This document shows positions 25,258-34,549 of a DNA stretch of 64,000 nt, piece by piece. The position numbers and the translations under genes were made by a program. The DNA comes from a bacterium (GTDB lineage: Bacteria; Cyanobacteriota; Vampirovibrionia; Gastranaerophilales; Gastranaerophilaceae), in assembly GCA_017405375.1 (NCBI GenBank), contig JAFRAO010000008.1:1-64000 (forward strand). Direction: 5' to 3'. The first letter of the stretch is position 1. Every line of letters begins with the position of its first letter. The notes under the pieces are model-generated. The model saw only the letters and a program-made list of their open reading frames with translations. It ran no database searches and was not told the DNA's origin.

Positions 25258-26049
25258 TTATTTGCAGCTTGATACGGTTGTGGAAAGTTGTTTGCCGTTT
25301 TTGCATATACCTTTATCTGCATCAGCCATACCTTGAATATGGTCAGTATCTAAATAATCCATATTACCGTTTCTGATTACCCATTCTGCGCAATAAGATC
25401 CACTATATGCACAACTTTTTATATTGTTATTAGTCCAATTAGTTCCACCACCGCTAGGTCTTATTCCATTTTTTGTTATACTAAAGACAAACAAATCGGT
25501 TCCTAATGAGTTTTTACCTTTATTTGGGCCATCAATATCAGTGAATAAAAATCCACAATAATTTTGATATCCACTTGAGGCAGAATTGCATTTAGGTTTT
25601 GGTATTACTCCTATACTAAAACTTGTATTACTACTTAATATTACCGAAGGATAATCTCTGTAATTATCATTTGTAACATTACCACCATGCAACAATTTTT
25701 TATCACTTTGAATGCAAATATCATCATTATTATCACGACATGATTTTTGAACTTTCATAAACTCTGTAATTCTGTCAAAATAACGTTTTCTGGCATTTTC
25801 ACAATCAGTTCCATCTGTACTACAATTATCATTAACAAACCATTTTTCTATTGGACCATAGACTGCGGTTGCTCTATCGTGAGCTTCAGATAATTCAGCA
25901 TAAATCTTTTTAACTTTAGCTACTTTTTCAGCTTCACCAGTATTTTTGTTCACATTGGGTATAGTTAATGCAGCAACAATACCGATTATGCCCATAACAA
26001 TTAATGTTTCTGCTAACGTAAATGCTATTAATTTCTTTATTTTATTCAT
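25258..26049 (-). CDS. Type IV pilin-like / pseudopilin protein (copy 2)
   Basis: 263 residues. A short leader MNKIKKLIA ends in Ala9 before FTLAETLIVMG (F10, E14), then a hydrophobic helix and VNKNTGEAEKV. The globular part has many Cys and Asn. The metal-loop-like DIDGPNKGKNSLGTDLFVF (about 176-194) and the terminal CAEWVIRNGNMDYLDTD and SSCK match the other copies at 32 and 40118, especially in the first 80 residues (YAELSEAHDRATAVYGPIEKWF). It has its own promoter, nearly identical to that of the copy at 40118, and a strong terminator. Function is probably in a pilus-like or type II secretion-like fibre. Confidence 0.9.
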   Translation of the reverse strand: MNKIKKLIAFTLAETLIVMGIIGIVAALTIPNVNKNTGEAEKVAKVKKIYAELSEAHDRATAVYGPIEKWFVNDNCSTDGTDCENARKRYFDRITEFMKVQKSCRDNNDDICIQSDKKLLHGGNVTNDNYRDYPSVILSSNTSFSIGVIPKPKCNSASSGYQNYCGFLFTDIDGPNKGKNSLGTDLFVFSITKNGIRPSGGGTNWTNNNIKSCAYSGSYCAEWVIRNGNMDYLDTDHIQGMADADKGICKNGKQLSTTVSSCK

Positions 26050-26077
26050 AATTAATCCTCACATTATTAATGTGGTT

Positions 26078-26106
26078 AGTATAACATATTACATTTACTC
26101 ATGCAA
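26078..26106 (-). promoter_or_regulatory. Promoter of pilin-like copy 2, shared design with copy 3
   Basis: On the minus strand TTGCAT (26106-26101), 17 bp, TATACT (26083-26078), followed by AACCACATTAATAATGTGAGG. The hexamers, most of the spacer (GAGTA..TAATATG) and AACCACATTAA are repeated before the pilin-like gene at 40118. CACATTAATAATGTG forms a small palindrome that touches the ribosome site GAGG. Confidence 0.8.
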
Positions 26107-26295
26107 TCTATTTTCTTGACAATCTTTTTCAAATTTTAACTTGTCTATTACTTGTTGCTGTCCTATCAATACTCCCAGCTCATAATTATCTTTGTATTCT
26201 CTAGGTAGTTTGTCAGGAAAGTCTTGTTCTAATACTTCTATTAGTAAATCTGTAATAGTTGGATATTCTTTTATTATAGTTTCTTTTTGTTTCAT
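26095..26295 (-). CDS. Small acidic protein of unknown function
   Basis: 66 residues starting MKQKETIIKEYPTITDLL. The ATG at 26295 is chosen because AAGAAGGG is 5 nt upstream; the frame extends further upstream but without a ribosome site. The product is soluble and helical, with VLEQDFPDKLPREYKDNYELG and a C-terminal QQQVIDKLKFEKD. I recognise no family. It ends within the -35 region of the pilin promoter. It belongs to the accessory patch with the IS30 remnant and may be a leftover of a larger element. Confidence 0.5.
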   Translation of the reverse strand: MKQKETIIKEYPTITDLLIEVLEQDFPDKLPREYKDNYELGVLIGQQQVIDKLKFEKDCQENRLHE

Positions 26296-26331
26296 TTTAC
26301 CCTTCTTCCGATTTAAGGTACAATGGAAAAT

Positions 26332-26353
26332 CTGTGTCCATTCTGTGTCCATT
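26332..26353. repeat. Perfect 11-bp tandem repeat
   Basis: CTGTGTCCATT occurs twice without a gap (26332-26342 and 26343-26353), about 40 nt upstream of the small gene at 26295. It may be a protein-binding site or a relic of a recombination site. Confidence 0.55.
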
Positions 26354-26444
26354 TTGTATGTTAATTCATATAGTTAGGATTTTATTCAATAGTTGAAAAA
26401 TATTGATTTTATTAAGTTTTAATTTCAGAAGGGTATCATTTTAA

Positions 26445-26786
26445 GTGGTTCGAATTAACCGTTATGATACATGGAATTTATTTAATTGTGTTTCATCCGT
26501 AATTTCTAATGAATCCTTCCTTGAAACATATAAATTTTGTATTACAAAATATTGGGATGAAATTAAAAATGACAATCGACTACGACTAAAACAATATCTT
26601 CAAGGTTCTACTCCTGATAAGCTATCAAATGATGGAATATCGATGACTTTCGCATATTGTTTTGCACGAATAAATAACAAATTTAATAATAAAGAAGATA
26701 TTTTAAATGAATATTTTGCAGATTTACTGCCAATTGATAAAAATATTTACAATGAATTTTTAGCTAAATACAAAGTCACAATTTAA
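26445..26786 (+). CDS. Hypothetical protein, 113 residues
   Basis: I do not recognise this protein. It is soluble and mostly helical, rich in Asn and Tyr (RYDTWNLFNCVSSVISNESF, FAYCFARINNKFNNKEDIL), with no signal peptide or membrane helix. The frame starts with GTG 26445, preceded at 11 nt by AGAAGGG, and ends 10 nt before a strong terminator. The gene therefore looks like a genuine transcription unit. It is in the accessory patch next to the IS30 remnant. Position and lack of recognisable relatives suggest acquired DNA, but this is a guess. Confidence 0.55.
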   Translation: MVRINRYDTWNLFNCVSSVISNESFLETYKFCITKYWDEIKNDNRLRLKQYLQGSTPDKLSNDGISMTFAYCFARINNKFNNKEDILNEYFADLLPIDKNIYNEFLAKYKVTI

Positions 26787-26795
26787 ATAAAAATG

Positions 26796-26827
26796 AAAAT
26801 AGGATAGGATTAGTCCTATCCTATTTT
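26796..26827. terminator. Intrinsic terminator
   Basis: Perfect 14-bp stem AAAATAGGATAGGA / TCCTATCCTATTTT with loop TTAG, followed by TTA. It lies just after the gene ending at 26786 and can work in both directions. Confidence 0.88.
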
Positions 26828-26902
26828 TTATATCAAATTTAATTTCATTACAATTGATTTTTTTAGTAATCTTTTGGTATAATTATTCGTAAGATTTTAA
26901 AT

Positions 26903-27541
26903 ATGGAAAAATTAATTATGGAAGAAGAAATTAAATACAGTAACAAAGAAGAATTTATTAATGCATCAACACATGCTATCGGAACCCTTTTATCTATCTA
27001 CGGTTTGGTAATGCTTGTTGTAAGTTCAAAAACTCCCGTACAAACTGCATCAACAGCTATATTTGGTGCTATGATGTTTATTATGTTTCAATCTTCAACG
27101 CTATACCATGCTATGGTGAATGAAACAGCAAAAAAAGTTTTCAGAAGAATTGACCATTCTGCAATTTTTCTGTTAATTGCAGGAACATATACCCCTTTGT
27201 TGTTATTGGCTGTTCCGTTCCCAAATTCGGTTGCCCTATTAGCTATGACTTGGTATATCGCTCTAATGGGTATTGTATTTTCTTGTATAACACTAAAATT
27301 TAAGCACCTAAATATCGCATTGTATCTTGTTATGGGGTGGCTATCTTTACTTTTGATTTTCAGGTTAAAAGCAACTAATAACTTAGATGTAATATATTAT
27401 TTGATTGGCGGAGGATTATATTATTCCTTCGGCTGCATATTTTATTTGTTAAAAAAATATAAATATACGCACTCAATATGGCACTTGTTTGTATTGCTCG
27501 GCGCAATAATGCACTACTTTGCTATAAAAGCATTGCTCTAG
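26903..27541 (+). CDS. trhA: TrhA/hemolysin III family membrane protein (PAQR fold)
   Basis: Seven-helix membrane protein of 212 residues. Family residues are visible: NASTHAIGTLLS in helix 1, FQSSTLYHA (Ser/His), FRRIDHSAIFLLIAGTYTPL, and near the end SIWHLFVLLGAIMHYFA, with the three metal-binding His (YH, DH, WH..H). Known members affect membrane fluidity and lipid homeostasis; the hemolysin name is historical. TATAAT at 26877-26882 precedes the gene. The second ATG at 26918 could also be the start; neither has a strong ribosome site. It converges with the Na/Pi transporter gene. Confidence 0.92.
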   Translation: MEKLIMEEEIKYSNKEEFINASTHAIGTLLSIYGLVMLVVSSKTPVQTASTAIFGAMMFIMFQSSTLYHAMVNETAKKVFRRIDHSAIFLLIAGTYTPLLLLAVPFPNSVALLAMTWYIALMGIVFSCITLKFKHLNIALYLVMGWLSLLLIFRLKATNNLDVIYYLIGGGLYYSFGCIFYLLKKYKYTHSIWHLFVLLGAIMHYFAIKALL

Positions 27542-27543
27542 CT

Positions 27544-29313
27544 CTATACGTTAATAAATTCCGAATTGTCAATATATTTTGTTTTATACTCCTCAAAATC
27601 AGCTTTAAATTCACTTTCATTTGAAGTTTTTAATTTATTCAAGTATTTATGACGATTAAATTCAGATTTATCAATTTGAATTAGGCAAGCCGCAACGTTT
27701 GAACAGTGATCAGACACTCTTTCGATATTATTCAAAACTTCAGTTAGCATGAAGCCTAATTCAATAGTACATTGCCCCTTTTGCAATCTTGCAACGTGCT
27801 GATCTTTAGCCGTTCCAATCAAAATATCAATAACCTGCTCCAACGGTTCAACTCTTTTAGCTTTATTTATATCATTATCAATAAATGCTTCACAAGTAAT
27901 ATTCATAATTTCAGATAAAGCTTTTGTAATTTCAGCCAAAGCCGATTTTGCATCATCAGAAAATTCTATTTGTTTTTCGTACATTTCCTTAGCTACTTTT
28001 AGAATATTAACTGCATGATCGCCTATTCTTTCAAAATCACTTATACAGTGCAATAGCTTTGATATTTCACGTCCATCCTGCTCAATAACATTTTTATTTG
28101 ATAATTTAACTAAAAAAGTTCCCAATTTATCTTCATACATATCTATTTTAGGTTCTTTTCTAAGAATTTTTTCCATTCGTTTTTCGCTAAATTTATTAAC
28201 CATTTTTACAGAACGGAAGAAGTTTTTCTTTGCCATAATAGCCATTTTATCTGTCATTTTTTTACATTCAGCAATTGCAAAAGAAGGAGATAACAAAAGT
28301 CTTTCATCAAGAAATACCGTTTCTTCATCTTCCTCAGATTTTACTTTCACTGACCATACTGCCAGTTTTTCTATTTGTTTTATGAATGGTAATAACAATA
28401 TCGTGGTTGCAATATTAAACACGGTATGACAAAACGCTATACCTACAGGATTTATTGAATCTTGTATAAAACCAAACCTGAATATAAAATTTAACAAATA
28501 AAAGATAGACAGAAATACAATTGTACCAATTACATTAAACGAAACATGAACGGCAGAAACTCTTTTTGCATTTGTACTAACACCAATACTTGATATTAAA
28601 GCTGTAACACAAGTTCCTATGTTTTGTCCCATAATTATTGGTAAAGCCATACCATAAGTAATTCCACCAGTTAAAGATAATGCTTGCAAGATACCAACAG
28701 AAGCAGCAGAACTTTGAATAATACCAGTTACAACAGCCCCAACCAATACCCCAAGCAAAGGATTGGTAAATGCAGTTAATATTCCCGCAAATTCAGGCAT
28801 GTCCGCTAGTGGCTTCATGGAATCTGACATTAATTGCATGCCAAACATTAGTATAGAAAATCCTATTAGAATATTACCTACATTTTTATTTTTATCTTTC
28901 TTAGCTCCCATTATCATTAAAATACCAACTAAAGCAACAATTGGCGAAAATGATTCCGGTTTTATAAGTTTTAGAAAGAAATTTGAACTTTCAATTCCTG
29001 ATAAAGATAAAATCCAAGCCGTCAACGTTGTTCCGACATTTGACCCCATAATAATACCAATTGTCTGCCCAAGCTCCATAATACCTGAATTTACAAGCCC
29101 AACCAACATTACGGTTAATGCGGATGAGGATTGAATTGCAATCGTTATTCCAGCACCCAATGCTAATGATTTAAGCGGATTTGAAGTTAGTGATTTTAGC
29201 ATTTTTTCCAATCGGCCGCCTGCAACTTTTTCTAAACCGCATGACATAACATTCATCCCGTATAAGAAAAATGCTAAACCTCCCGCCAGTGTAAATATCG
29301 AAAATATATCCAT
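27544..29313 (-). CDS. Na+/phosphate cotransporter family protein with PhoU-like domain
   Basis: About 589 residues. The N-terminal part holds two repeats of the Na/Pi-cotransporter fold (PF02690) with the paired QSSS motifs TIAIQSSSALTVML and TGIIQSSAASVGIL, and about eight membrane helices up to residue 330. The C-terminal 200 residues are a cytosolic PhoU-like helical domain (ISDFERIGDHAVNILK and NNIERVSDHCSNVAA). It imports, or in some bacteria exports, phosphate with sodium. The start 29313 (MDIFSIF) is preferred because AGGAAT lies 6-7 nt upstream. No Pho box was recognised. Confidence 0.93.
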   Translation of the reverse strand: MDIFSIFTLAGGLAFFLYGMNVMSCGLEKVAGGRLEKMLKSLTSNPLKSLALGAGITIAIQSSSALTVMLVGLVNSGIMELGQTIGIIMGSNVGTTLTAWILSLSGIESSNFFLKLIKPESFSPIVALVGILMIMGAKKDKNKNVGNILIGFSILMFGMQLMSDSMKPLADMPEFAGILTAFTNPLLGVLVGAVVTGIIQSSAASVGILQALSLTGGITYGMALPIIMGQNIGTCVTALISSIGVSTNAKRVSAVHVSFNVIGTIVFLSIFYLLNFIFRFGFIQDSINPVGIAFCHTVFNIATTILLLPFIKQIEKLAVWSVKVKSEEDEETVFLDERLLLSPSFAIAECKKMTDKMAIMAKKNFFRSVKMVNKFSEKRMEKILRKEPKIDMYEDKLGTFLVKLSNKNVIEQDGREISKLLHCISDFERIGDHAVNILKVAKEMYEKQIEFSDDAKSALAEITKALSEIMNITCEAFIDNDINKAKRVEPLEQVIDILIGTAKDQHVARLQKGQCTIELGFMLTEVLNNIERVSDHCSNVAACLIQIDKSEFNRHKYLNKLKTSNESEFKADFEEYKTKYIDNSEFINV

Positions 29314-29391
29314 TATTTTATTCCTAACAAAATTTTGTACCAATATTATAAAAAAAACAAAAAAAAAATACTACAGCATTATTGTAAATTT

Positions 29392-29994
29392 TTATTTAAC
29401 TTTTTTAAAAAATTCGTTTGTTATCAACTGTGAATACTTTTTATTTTCGTTTAGGGCAACTATTGTTCGGGAATCATCATTGTTTAAATCCACAGCAGAA
29501 ACTACCCCGCCGATTGTACCTATTGGAAGTTTATTAATTTTTGCGGTAAAACGAACATAGGGAACATTTTTCCCATAAGCAACCATTGTTCCTTTCTTAG
29601 TAATTGTAAAATCATCAATCTGCAAAGATTGGTATCTGAATTTTCTAATAAGTGAATTTATTTTTGATTCAACTTCCCCATTATTAAAGTCATCAACGGT
29701 TATTATTTGATTTTTATCAGATTTGATTATAAATATTTTTTGTCCAGAAGCATTGTGTTCTGCCAAAACTCCTTTGTACCCAAATGCGCTTGCAGCTCTG
29801 TCAATAGTGTATTCTTCAGATATTTGTGAAAAATCACCTAACATACTTGCTCTTTTCATTAAATTTTCTTCGGAATTACCAAAAAAATTATTGTATTGAG
29901 TTATTAAAAAATCTTTTCCGCCAACTGACAAGAAACCTATAACAGCAAATGATAAAATTAATATTTGTAAAAATTTTTTTATTAAATTAACCAT
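29392..29994 (-). CDS. Membrane-anchored protein of unknown function
   Basis: 200 residues with an N-terminal hydrophobic segment (about 8-26: FLQILILSFAVIGFLSVGG) that acts as a signal or anchor, so the rest is probably periplasmic. The remainder looks alpha/beta: DRAASAFGYKGVLAEHNASG, IFIIKSDKNQIITVDDFN, VPYVRFTAKINKLPIGTIGGV. No catalytic motif is recognised. It diverges from mutS; both have a TAGGAATAA ribosome-site region, and ATTCCTA/TAGGAAT form an inverted repeat between the two genes. Function unknown. Confidence 0.75.
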   Translation of the reverse strand: MVNLIKKFLQILILSFAVIGFLSVGGKDFLITQYNNFFGNSEENLMKRASMLGDFSQISEEYTIDRAASAFGYKGVLAEHNASGQKIFIIKSDKNQIITVDDFNNGEVESKINSLIRKFRYQSLQIDDFTITKKGTMVAYGKNVPYVRFTAKINKLPIGTIGGVVSAVDLNNDDSRTIVALNENKKYSQLITNEFFKKVK

Positions 29995-30037
29995 AGTCTT
30001 ATTCCTAATGATAATATTTTAATAGGAATAAAAAATC

Positions 30038-32608
30038 ATGGCAACACAAGAACTGAATAAGAAAAAATCTTATGAAATTGATATAGACGAAGCAACTCCT
30101 GCGATGAAACAATTTTTGGAAATCAAAAAAGATCATCAGGATAAAATTTTGTTATACAGACTTGGAGATTTTTACGAAACATTTTTTGAAGATGCATATA
30201 AACTTTCAAAAGAGCTTGAGATAACTTTAACAGGACGCGAATACGGAAAATTGGGAAGGATTCCTTTGGCGGGGATTCCAATTAAATCGGCGGACAATTA
30301 TCTTGAAAAATTAATTCAAAATGGTATAAAAGTTGCTATATGTGATCAACTGGAAGATCCAAAATTTGCAAAAGGACTTGTTAAACGTGGAATTACTCGG
30401 ATTATAACATCTGGAACAATAACAGAAAGTCATTTGCTCGATAACAACAAAAATAATTATATTTGTGCGTTATACAAAGATGAAAAAAGCGATAATTACG
30501 GTTTTGCATACACAGATATTTCAACCGGCGAATTTAAAGTTACTCAGGCAAAGTATAATTTGATTCTTTCAGAGCTTGCAAGAATAAATCCATCTGAAGT
30601 TATTGGACCTTCTATGCAAGCTAAAATTATGCCTTTTCAAATAGTTCCGGAAGAAACAATAGATTTGCCTGATGAAATAACGGCTAATTATAATTGTTCA
30701 AAAGCACCTAAAAATATATTTAACGAAATATTTGCAAAAAATAATTTAAAAGCAGCGCTAAAACTACAAACTCTGGACAGCCTTGGTTTTAATGATACGA
30801 AATTAGGATTTATCGCTGCTTCAGCTCTTTTAGGATATATTTGGGAAACTTTGAAAGAAAATTTCCCAAAATTTGAAACTATTGAATCATACACGTTATC
30901 TGAGTATGTTGTAATTGATTCTGCAACCAGAAAAAATTTAGAATTAGTAGAAACACTCCGCGAAAAAAATAAATACGGCTCTTTATTATGGGCAATAGAC
31001 AGAACTAAAACAAATATGGGTGCAAGACTTTTGAGAACCTGGATTTGTCAGCCGTTGAAAAATATTGATGATATTAAAAGACGACAAAATTTTGTGTCAC
31101 AACTTATTGACCTTGACGAAGTAAGAAACGGATTAAATGAAACATTAGAAAATGTCTTTGATATACAAAGACTTACAACAAGATTAAGCAACGGTACTGT
31201 TTCGCCAAGAGATTTTATTAGTTTAAAACATTCCTTGTTTCAGCTTCCTGAAATAATCAATCTGGTATCAATGATTAATTCTGATATGTTTGATGAAGTA
31301 AAAAGTTTTCAAACAGAGCTAATGGATTTCGCTAATTTAATAGATAAGACAATACAAGAAAATCCGTCAATGTTTTTAAAAGAGGGCGGTATAATTAAAA
31401 AAGGTGTAAACGGAGAGTTGGATTATCTGTTAGATTTATTAAACGGTGGTGAAAAATGGATTGCTGAATTTGAAGAAAATGCCAAAGAAGAAACAGGTAT
31501 TAAAACACTAAAAGTAGGATTTAATAAAGTATTCGGATACTTTATTGAAGTTACGAACCCTAATTTGATATATGTACCGGAAAATTATGTAAGAAAACAA
31601 ACTTTATCGGATAGAGAACGTTTTATTACAGATGAACTAAAAAAACACGAAGATGAAGTTTTGAATGCGCAATATAAATCCAGAGAAATGGAATACAAAT
31701 TATTTTGTGATTTTAAGGAATATTCAAAAGAGTTTGTTACAAAAATTAGGATTTTAGCTGAAAGCATTGCAAAATTAGATGTATTAAACTCTTTTGCAGT
31801 AATAGCGCTTGAACATAATTATTGCAAACCGGAAATTAATGACAGTACGGATTTTATCGTAAAAAACGGCAGACACCCTGTTTTGGAACTTGTGTTGCCG
31901 CTTGGAGAATATGTACCTAATGATTTGGATATATCATCCGATGCTTACGACAAGACTCAATTTATGATATTAACAGGTCCCAATATGGCCGGAAAATCGA
32001 CTTATATGCGTCAAAATGCCTTAATTGCATTGATGGCACAGTGCGGTTCTTACGTACCTGCAGAAAGTGTAACACTCGGCGTTGTTGATAAAATATTTAC
32101 AAGAGTCGGTGCAAGCGATGATTTAACCCTCGGACAATCAACTTTTATGGTCGAAATGATTGAAACAGCATATATTCTAAATTCAGCGACTTCTAAAAGT
32201 TTAATTTTGTTAGATGAAATTGGCAGAGGAACAAGAACTTATGACGGTGTTGCTATTGCATGGTCTGTTGCGGAATTTATTGTTAATACTCTAAAAGCAA
32301 GATGTATTTTTGCAACGCACTACCATGAGTTAAACGTTATGTCAGAATCTTATCCGCAAATAAGAAATTATAGAATAACTATCTCAGAAGAAAACGGTAA
32401 GATTATATTTTTAAGAAAAATTGTTCAAGGCGGTGCAAGTAAAAGTTATGGTATTCAAGTTGCGCAAATGGCAGGACTGCCAAGTCAAGTTATATATAGA
32501 GCCAATGAAATAATGCACAATTTACAAAAATCATATTCAAAAAATTTAGCAAATAAAAAACATAAAAGAGAACTTGAAGTTATGGAACCTCAGTTAAATC
32601 TTTTTTAA
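30038..32608 (+). CDS. mutS: DNA mismatch repair protein MutS
   Basis: Recognises mismatches and small loops. The 856-residue length and domain order are those of MutS1. The N-terminal mismatch-binding domain has the Phe-x-Glu motif in YRLGDFYETFFEDA. The connector, lever and clamp follow. The ATPase domain has Walker A TGPNMAGKSTYMRQ, DDLTLGQSTFMVEM and Walker B LILLDEIGRGTRTYDG, then the switch FATHYHEL. The signature DEIGRGT is intact; MutS usually continues STYDG and here reads RTYDG. No mutL is nearby. Confidence 0.97.
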   Translation: MATQELNKKKSYEIDIDEATPAMKQFLEIKKDHQDKILLYRLGDFYETFFEDAYKLSKELEITLTGREYGKLGRIPLAGIPIKSADNYLEKLIQNGIKVAICDQLEDPKFAKGLVKRGITRIITSGTITESHLLDNNKNNYICALYKDEKSDNYGFAYTDISTGEFKVTQAKYNLILSELARINPSEVIGPSMQAKIMPFQIVPEETIDLPDEITANYNCSKAPKNIFNEIFAKNNLKAALKLQTLDSLGFNDTKLGFIAASALLGYIWETLKENFPKFETIESYTLSEYVVIDSATRKNLELVETLREKNKYGSLLWAIDRTKTNMGARLLRTWICQPLKNIDDIKRRQNFVSQLIDLDEVRNGLNETLENVFDIQRLTTRLSNGTVSPRDFISLKHSLFQLPEIINLVSMINSDMFDEVKSFQTELMDFANLIDKTIQENPSMFLKEGGIIKKGVNGELDYLLDLLNGGEKWIAEFEENAKEETGIKTLKVGFNKVFGYFIEVTNPNLIYVPENYVRKQTLSDRERFITDELKKHEDEVLNAQYKSREMEYKLFCDFKEYSKEFVTKIRILAESIAKLDVLNSFAVIALEHNYCKPEINDSTDFIVKNGRHPVLELVLPLGEYVPNDLDISSDAYDKTQFMILTGPNMAGKSTYMRQNALIALMAQCGSYVPAESVTLGVVDKIFTRVGASDDLTLGQSTFMVEMIETAYILNSATSKSLILLDEIGRGTRTYDGVAIAWSVAEFIVNTLKARCIFATHYHELNVMSESYPQIRNYRITISEENGKIIFLRKIVQGGASKSYGIQVAQMAGLPSQVIYRANEIMHNLQKSYSKNLANKKHKRELEVMEPQLNLF

Positions 32609-32682
32609 GATATGGTAACATTCCGTATAATAATTAATTATTATGATAATATATAAATAAAAGAAGGATATAGGAGGATAAT

Positions 32683-34545
32683 ATGGTTCAATTAGAGGAC
32701 AAAAAAACAAAAAAAATAATTAAAGATGCGCTAAAGGTATTGGGTAAAAAACAATTTTCGTTAATTATGCATGGCAGCAGTTTCCCTGATAATGCATTAG
32801 AAGATACTGCATACGGCACATATAATTCAACTGAAGCTAAAAATCTAATTGAATATATATCAAATGTATTCACATCAATACAACTTGGTCCAAACGGAAA
32901 ATTAAAATCTTGCGACAGTTCACCATATACAAGCACTATATTTTCCGGTAATCCTTTATTTATAGATTTAAAACAATTAACGACTAAAGAATGGCACAGT
33001 ATTCTTTCCAAAGAAACATTTGACTCAATAGTAAATGAAAATCCAAATAAGAATACGAACAGAACAGCATTTTCTTATGCTTACAGAAGGCATGATGAAG
33101 CATTAAATGAAGCATACAATAATTTTGTAAATTCAAATTCGCTAAAAAAATTAAAAAAACAATTTGAAATATATAAACACGATAATTCAAAATGGTTGGA
33201 TAAAGATGCGCTATATCAGGCGTTATCAGTTGAAAACGGAAATGATTACTGGCCTCTTTGGAAATCAGAAACAGATAAAAAATTGTGTAATCCGCAAAAT
33301 ATTGAAGAAAAACTGGCATATGCAAAAAGAATAGAAGAAATTGAAAATAAATATTCAAAAGAAATTGATTTTTATAAATTTTGTCAATTCGTATTAAATA
33401 AACAATCAGAGGAAACAAAGGAATACGCTGATTCATTTAAAATAAAAATGATAGCCGACAGACAAGTAGCATTTTCAGATAGAGATATTTGGGCTTATCA
33501 ACAATATTTCTTAGATGGTTGGATGCTTGGTTGTCCTCCGGATTATTTTTCTGAAGACGGACAGGCATGGGGTTTCCCTGTTATGAATCCTGAATGTATG
33601 TTTAATGCAGACGGTACACTCGGTGAAGGCGGATTACTTATGAAAGAATTATTCAAAAAAATGTTCCGCGAAAATCAGGGTGGTGTGAGAATTGACCATA
33701 TTGTCGGTTTAATTGACCCTTGGGTTTATAAAGCAGGCTGCAAACCAAAAATTGAAGAAGGTGCAGGTAGGTTATATTCATCTCCTGAACACCCGTTCTT
33801 ATCTAAATTTGCGCTTATTACAGAAGAAAACTTGAATACAGAAGTAGAAGCAGATAAAGAAAAAAGAGTTAAAAACTTATCAAAAAAACAAATAAAAATG
33901 TATGGAAGATTGATTGAAAAAATTGTTATTGAAGCAGCAAAAGAAGAAGGTTTAAGTAAAAATTTCATTGTATGTGAAGACCTTGGAACTCTTACAAATC
34001 CTGTTGCAGAAGTTTTAAAAATGTATAAACTTCTTGGAATGCGTTTAACTCAATTTGTTGTACCGCAAGAAGAAGAACACCCATACAGGCACAAAAATAT
34101 TACTGAAAAATGTTGGACAATGGTTGGTACACATGACAACAGACCAATTTCTGTTTGGGCAGATTCAATGATTAATACTCACGAAGGTTATCTTCACGCA
34201 AAGGCATTAGTTGAAGATTTATTTAAAGATTCAGATAATAAAGATGATATAATTGTTAAATTAACTCAAGATGCAGAATTTTTAACAAAAATAAAATTAG
34301 TTGAAATTTTCTCATCTAAGGCTGAAAATTTGCAAATGTTCTTTACTGATTTCTTTAATATTAAAGAAACTTACAATACTCCGGGAACTTCAGGAGATGC
34401 AAATTGGTCGCTAAGATTACCTAATAATTATAAAGAACTTAATTCGATTGATTTGCCGGAAATATTAAAAATGGCTATTGAATCAAGAGGTAAAGAATTT
34501 GCCGAACAACATCAAAAATTAATAGAGGCACTTAACAGTATATAG
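32683..34545 (+). CDS. malQ: 4-alpha-glucanotransferase (amylomaltase, GH77)
   Basis: Transfers maltooligosaccharide chains in glycogen or maltodextrin metabolism. Signatures of GH77 are present: VAFSDRDIWAYQQYFLDGWMLG then GCPPDYFSEDGQAWGFPV, the nucleophile Asp in GGVRIDHIVGL, the acid/base Glu in VCEDLGTL, and MVGTHDNRP. At 620 residues it is longer than the usual 500, with extra N-terminal sequence (about 150 residues, SNVFTSIQLGPNGKL near residue 60) and an insert around 360-400. Possible plant-like or lineage-specific form. The TPR-NHL gene starts 4 nt later. Confidence 0.93.
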   Translation: MVQLEDKKTKKIIKDALKVLGKKQFSLIMHGSSFPDNALEDTAYGTYNSTEAKNLIEYISNVFTSIQLGPNGKLKSCDSSPYTSTIFSGNPLFIDLKQLTTKEWHSILSKETFDSIVNENPNKNTNRTAFSYAYRRHDEALNEAYNNFVNSNSLKKLKKQFEIYKHDNSKWLDKDALYQALSVENGNDYWPLWKSETDKKLCNPQNIEEKLAYAKRIEEIENKYSKEIDFYKFCQFVLNKQSEETKEYADSFKIKMIADRQVAFSDRDIWAYQQYFLDGWMLGCPPDYFSEDGQAWGFPVMNPECMFNADGTLGEGGLLMKELFKKMFRENQGGVRIDHIVGLIDPWVYKAGCKPKIEEGAGRLYSSPEHPFLSKFALITEENLNTEVEADKEKRVKNLSKKQIKMYGRLIEKIVIEAAKEEGLSKNFIVCEDLGTLTNPVAEVLKMYKLLGMRLTQFVVPQEEEHPYRHKNITEKCWTMVGTHDNRPISVWADSMINTHEGYLHAKALVEDLFKDSDNKDDIIVKLTQDAEFLTKIKLVEIFSSKAENLQMFFTDFFNIKETYNTPGTSGDANWSLRLPNNYKELNSIDLPEILKMAIESRGKEFAEQHQKLIEALNSI

Positions 34546-34549
34546 TAAT

